A stretch of 7,091 nucleotides of DNA from Desulfobulbus_C sp964551175 (GTDB taxonomy: Bacteria > Desulfobacterota > Desulfobulbia > Desulfobulbales > Desulfobulbaceae), in assembly GCA_964551175.1 (NCBI GenBank), contig CAZKBZ010000124.1, positions 1 to 7,091 on the forward strand, read 5' to 3'. Positions 5,077 to 7,091 of the stretch are shown here, piece after piece. Every line of letters starts with the position of its first letter. Position 1 is the first letter of the stretch. Made by a program: the position numbers and the translations under genes. The notes below the pieces were generated by a model, which saw only the letters and a program-made list of their open reading frames with translations, did not search any database and was not told where the DNA came from.

Positions 5077-6263
5077 CGGGTAGAGCAACACGGAAAAGGA
5101 TTATCTGGTCAATCATTTTCCTTGCGGCTATCGTATTCCTGGTCTGGCGTATGATTCGGCCGATGAATATCTTCGTGGTCAGCGATGATTTTGCCTTGCC
5201 CATGGCCATCACCGATCCACCGGAAGGGTTGGAATCGCTGAATGCCGCATCCTGCGGTGAATGTCACTCTCAAATCTACCGTGAATGGTCAGCCAGCATG
5301 CACGCCAAAGCCTGGACAGACCCCTACTACCAGGTAGATCTGATCTTTGACGGCAACCAGCAGATCTGTCTGAACTGCCATATTCCTTTGCAGAATCAGC
5401 AGGAAAATCTTGTACTCGGGTTCAGTGACAGGGAACGTTTCAAGCCCATTCTTGAAAAAAACCATGACTTTGACCGGGAACTTCAGCAGGAAGGCGTCAC
5501 CTGCGTGGTCTGTCATCTCAGGGATGGCGTGATCACAGGCCCCTATGCGGACGCCGAGGCGCCCCACCCCACCCGATTTGATCCGCAAATGATCGACGGA
5601 ATCGGGGTCTGCCGCCAGTGTCACGTGGTTTCAGGCAAACGCTGGGATACCTTTTTTCGCATGCCGCCCTGCGGAACAGTCAGTGAGATCAGGAGGGGAC
5701 AGGCTGCAACCATTAACTGCACCAACTGTCATATGCCGAAAATCAACAGGCCGGCTGCAGATGACGGGCAAAGCAGGCAGGCCGGTCGTCACCTCTGGCT
5801 GGGTGGGCATGACAGGGAAACAGTACAAAAGGCGCTTCAGGCCGATCTTGAAATTTTTAATAATGGCAAGAAAACACAGGCAAATCTAACCCTGACCAAT
5901 ATCGGAGCAGATCATTTTCTGCCCACAGGCACACCGGACCGTCACCTGACAGTCCTCTTTTCCCTGACCGATCCCTCAGGTACAGTGATAAAAGAGAAAA
6001 CATACACGCTCAAGCGGACCATCATGTGGCGTCCCTTTATTGTCGATCTGTGGGACACAAGACTGAAAAAAGATATTTCCAGGCAATTAACTTTCAAATG
6101 GAAAAAAAAGAAGGTTTCTGCCGGAAGTACTCTTACAGTAACTGTCCGCTATCATCTCCTGGATGAAGCAAGGCGTAACAGAATAGGTTATCAAAATACA
6201 ACTCCCATCTTTTATTCGGTATTCCAGCGAACCATCTCTTTATCAGAAAAACCATCTTCATGA
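5073..6263 (+). CDS. Membrane-anchored pentahaem c-type cytochrome (cytochrome c554-like)
   Basis: A 396-residue protein with an N-terminal basic stretch and one hydrophobic helix (about 10-26), an uncleaved anchor or signal, placing the rest outside the inner membrane. Five CxxCH haem c sites are visible: CGECH (61-65), CLNCH (99-103), CVVCH (144-148), CRQCH (180-184) and CTNCH (216-220). The arrangement ASCGECHSQIYREWSASMHAKAW is typical of the cytochrome c554 / NrfA-Hao-like group, where a distal His follows the first haem. Residues about 255-390 have no haem site and look beta-rich, so a C-terminal partner-binding domain is likely. C200 is an extra Cys. The start ATG overlaps the upstream stop (ATGA); the TTG-initiated extension from 5025 is not supported. 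As the last gene of the operon it likely exchanges electrons outside the membrane, but its substrate cannot be read from sequence. Confidence 0.9.
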   Translation: MTGRATRKRIIWSIIFLAAIVFLVWRMIRPMNIFVVSDDFALPMAITDPPEGLESLNAASCGECHSQIYREWSASMHAKAWTDPYYQVDLIFDGNQQICLNCHIPLQNQQENLVLGFSDRERFKPILEKNHDFDRELQQEGVTCVVCHLRDGVITGPYADAEAPHPTRFDPQMIDGIGVCRQCHVVSGKRWDTFFRMPPCGTVSEIRRGQAATINCTNCHMPKINRPAADDGQSRQAGRHLWLGGHDRETVQKALQADLEIFNNGKKTQANLTLTNIGADHFLPTGTPDRHLTVLFSLTDPSGTVIKEKTYTLKRTIMWRPFIVDLWDTRLKKDISRQLTFKWKKKKVSAGSTLTVTVRYHLLDEARRNRIGYQNTTPIFYSVFQRTISLSEKPSS

Positions 6264-6265
6264 AC

Positions 6266-6293
6266 AAAAGTGCCTTGATTGCAGGCACTTTTT
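6266..6293 (+). terminator. Rho-independent terminator after the cytochrome gene
   Basis: AAAAGTGCC (6266-6274) and GGCACTTTT (6284-6292) form a 9-bp stem with a 9-nt loop, ending in a T run, 3 nt after the stop codon. It marks the probable end of the arsR operon. Confidence 0.85.
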
Positions 6294-6538
6294 ATGATTC
6301 AAAACAGTCAAACTGCCTTATTTTAAGACACCTGTATTTCCTGTTTTTTTATCCTTTGGTTTAACCTGTTTTTTTTAATCACTATTTCACATAGTTATCA
6401 ATAGCAAGACAGATTGATGCCATTCCGGCTCATTCCATGCAAGGTAAATAGTAGAGGAATTCTCTAAAACCACACAGAAATTAAAAAAAAGCAAGGTAGT
6501 CTCCAATAAATATTTCATGCTGTACAGGAGGTGATCCC
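6294..6538. other. AT-rich intergenic leader of the P-type ATPase gene
   Basis: 245 nt with T-rich runs near 6338-6378 and an A run near 6481. I see no gene, no convincing -35/-10 pair and no clear operator. It presumably carries the promoter of the ATPase gene, separate from the terminated operon upstream. Confidence 0.4.
6526..6535 (+). promoter_or_regulatory. Strong Shine-Dalgarno of the P-type ATPase gene
   Basis: AGGAGGTGAT is a full-length complement of the 16S rRNA 3' end, placed 7 nt (after AGGAGG) before the ATG at 6539. It fixes the start and suggests efficient translation, unlike the weak ribosome sites of arsR and the fusion gene. Confidence 0.8.
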
Positions 6539-7091
6539 ATGACAACCTCAATAACCCCACATCAACACGATCATCACCAGGCAACCGCCAGTTATGTTGA
6601 CCCGGTCTGCGGTATGAGCACTGACGATAAAAATGGATTTACGCCCTATGTTCATGAGGATGAAACCTACTATTTCTGCAGTGACCACTGCCTGACTATG
6701 TTCAGTAAAGATCCTGCCGCATTTATCAAAACCGACACAACCCTGGAGCCTGTAGTGGAAGAGCAGCCGCAAACCGGCACACTCTATACCTGCCCCATGC
6801 ACCCTGAGGTGGAACAGGATGGGCCGGGCAGTTGTCCCAAGTGTGGCATGGCCCTGGAACCACTTGTTCCGATAGCTTCAGTCAAGACGGAATACACCTG
6901 TCCCATGCATCCGGAAATTGTTCAGGACGAGCCCGGAAACTGCCCGAAATGCGGCATGGCCCTGGAAGCCCGGACCATTACACTTGATGAAGATGAACAA
7001 AATCCTGAATACGATTACATGCGCAAGCGATTTATCTTCGGTGCAATCCTGACCGTGCCGCTGGTGATCATTGCCATGCGTGACCTGTTGC
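6539..7091 (+). CDS. Heavy-metal (copper-type) P-type ATPase, N-terminal part
   Basis: The first 184 residues of a P1B-type metal-export ATPase; the gene runs off the right edge. Order of elements: a His-rich start (HQHDHH, 8-13); a YHS domain about 20-62 with DPVCGM (C24) and FCSDHC (C47, C51); two heavy-metal binding modules of the form Y-T-CPMHPE...PG-CPKCGMALE at 83-107 and 119-143; an acidic linker (DEDEQ); and the start of the first membrane helix (RFIFGAILTVPLVIIAM, about 166-182). In this ATPase group the YHS and CPMHP modules usually precede a copper or silver pump with a CPC membrane motif, which lies outside the window, so the metal cannot be confirmed. All Cys positions here use TGC/TGT, not TGA. 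It is separated from the selenoprotein operon by a terminator and a long leader, so it is probably independently controlled. Confidence 0.9.
   Translation, partial: MTTSITPHQHDHHQATASYVDPVCGMSTDDKNGFTPYVHEDETYYFCSDHCLTMFSKDPAAFIKTDTTLEPVVEEQPQTGTLYTCPMHPEVEQDGPGSCPKCGMALEPLVPIASVKTEYTCPMHPEIVQDEPGNCPKCGMALEARTITLDEDEQNPEYDYMRKRFIFGAILTVPLVIIAMRDLL
6785..6859 (+). repeat. Metal-binding module, copy 1
   Basis: A 75-nt in-frame unit encoding YTCPMHPEVEQDGPGSCPKC plus GMALE. It recurs at 6893-6967 with mostly third-position differences, so this is an old intragenic duplication kept at protein level. Four Cys and one His per copy are conserved. Confidence 0.75.
6893..6967 (+). repeat. Metal-binding module, copy 2
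   Basis: Second copy of the 75-nt unit (YTCPMHPEIVQDEPGNCPKC plus GMALE), separated from copy 1 by 33 nt coding for a Pro/Val-containing linker. The last 14 nt of both copies are identical; elsewhere they have drifted at synonymous sites. Confidence 0.75.

Noticed and set aside
4802..5083. Alternative 93-residue frame over the 89-residue gene
   Set aside because: Starts at TTG, has low-complexity Lys/Asn/Arg/Ser composition, and does not fit the tight operon spacing.
1..7091. Genome-wide reassignment of UGA to Trp or Gly
   Set aside because: TGA ends the 4488-4805, 4807-5076 and 5073-6263 genes with normal gene ends and spacing, and Trp is encoded by TGG throughout.

Overview
The window looks like chromosomal DNA from an anaerobic, selenocysteine-using Desulfobacterota (deltaproteobacterial) lineage. 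The signs are in-frame TGA codons at Cys positions of DsrE-like and rhodanese-like proteins, a five-haem cytochrome, an extracytoplasmic thiol-redox membrane protein and a copper-type P-ATPase. This assignment is inference from gene content; no rRNA, tRNA or taxonomic marker is present.

Layout. Left edge: a Met-rich small protein (possibly cut at its 5' end), then a TVP38/TMEM64-type membrane protein, both on +. Facing them on the minus strand (1265-2995) is one long reading frame interrupted only by two TGA codons five codons apart. It encodes a signal peptide, a rhodanese domain, a CcdA/DsbD-type membrane domain and a thioredoxin domain. The TGAs fall on the rhodanese catalytic Cys and a second Cys position, so I call it a double-Sec rhodanese-DsbD fusion, not two genes. 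A 195-bp divergent promoter region holds a 24-bp perfect palindrome and a second, related imperfect palindrome, probable operators for the ArsR-family regulator encoded at 3191-3529. Downstream on + runs a tight apparent operon: arsR, a 148-residue unknown protein with one in-frame TGA (3611-4057), two DsrE-family proteins each with one in-frame TGA (4104-4415 and 4488-4805), an 89-residue unknown protein and a five-haem c-type cytochrome. It ends at a rho-independent terminator (6266-6293). The right edge starts a separate gene with a near-perfect Shine-Dalgarno: a heavy-metal P-type ATPase with a His stretch, a YHS domain and two CPMHP...CPKCGM modules, cut by the window end.

Main result. 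Five in-frame TGAs in four neighbouring genes can be read as selenocysteine. The reading frame resumes immediately after each TGA with sequence that completes the family (rhodanese and DsrE proteins). Each TGA is followed by a potential hairpin whose apical loop begins 22-25 nt from the U of UGA and carries G at loop position 1 or 2, which is the geometry of bacterial SECIS elements. Elsewhere TGA is a normal stop and TGG is used for Trp, so this is not a genome-wide code change. Conventional annotation would break these four loci into truncated ORFs.

Working model (inference): an ArsR-controlled selenoprotein sulfur/selenium redox module. The DsbD-like part would bring electrons across the inner membrane to an extracytoplasmic Sec rhodanese, the DsrE-type Sec proteins would handle (per)sulfide or selenide in the cytoplasm, and the cytochrome would connect to extracytoplasmic electron transfer.
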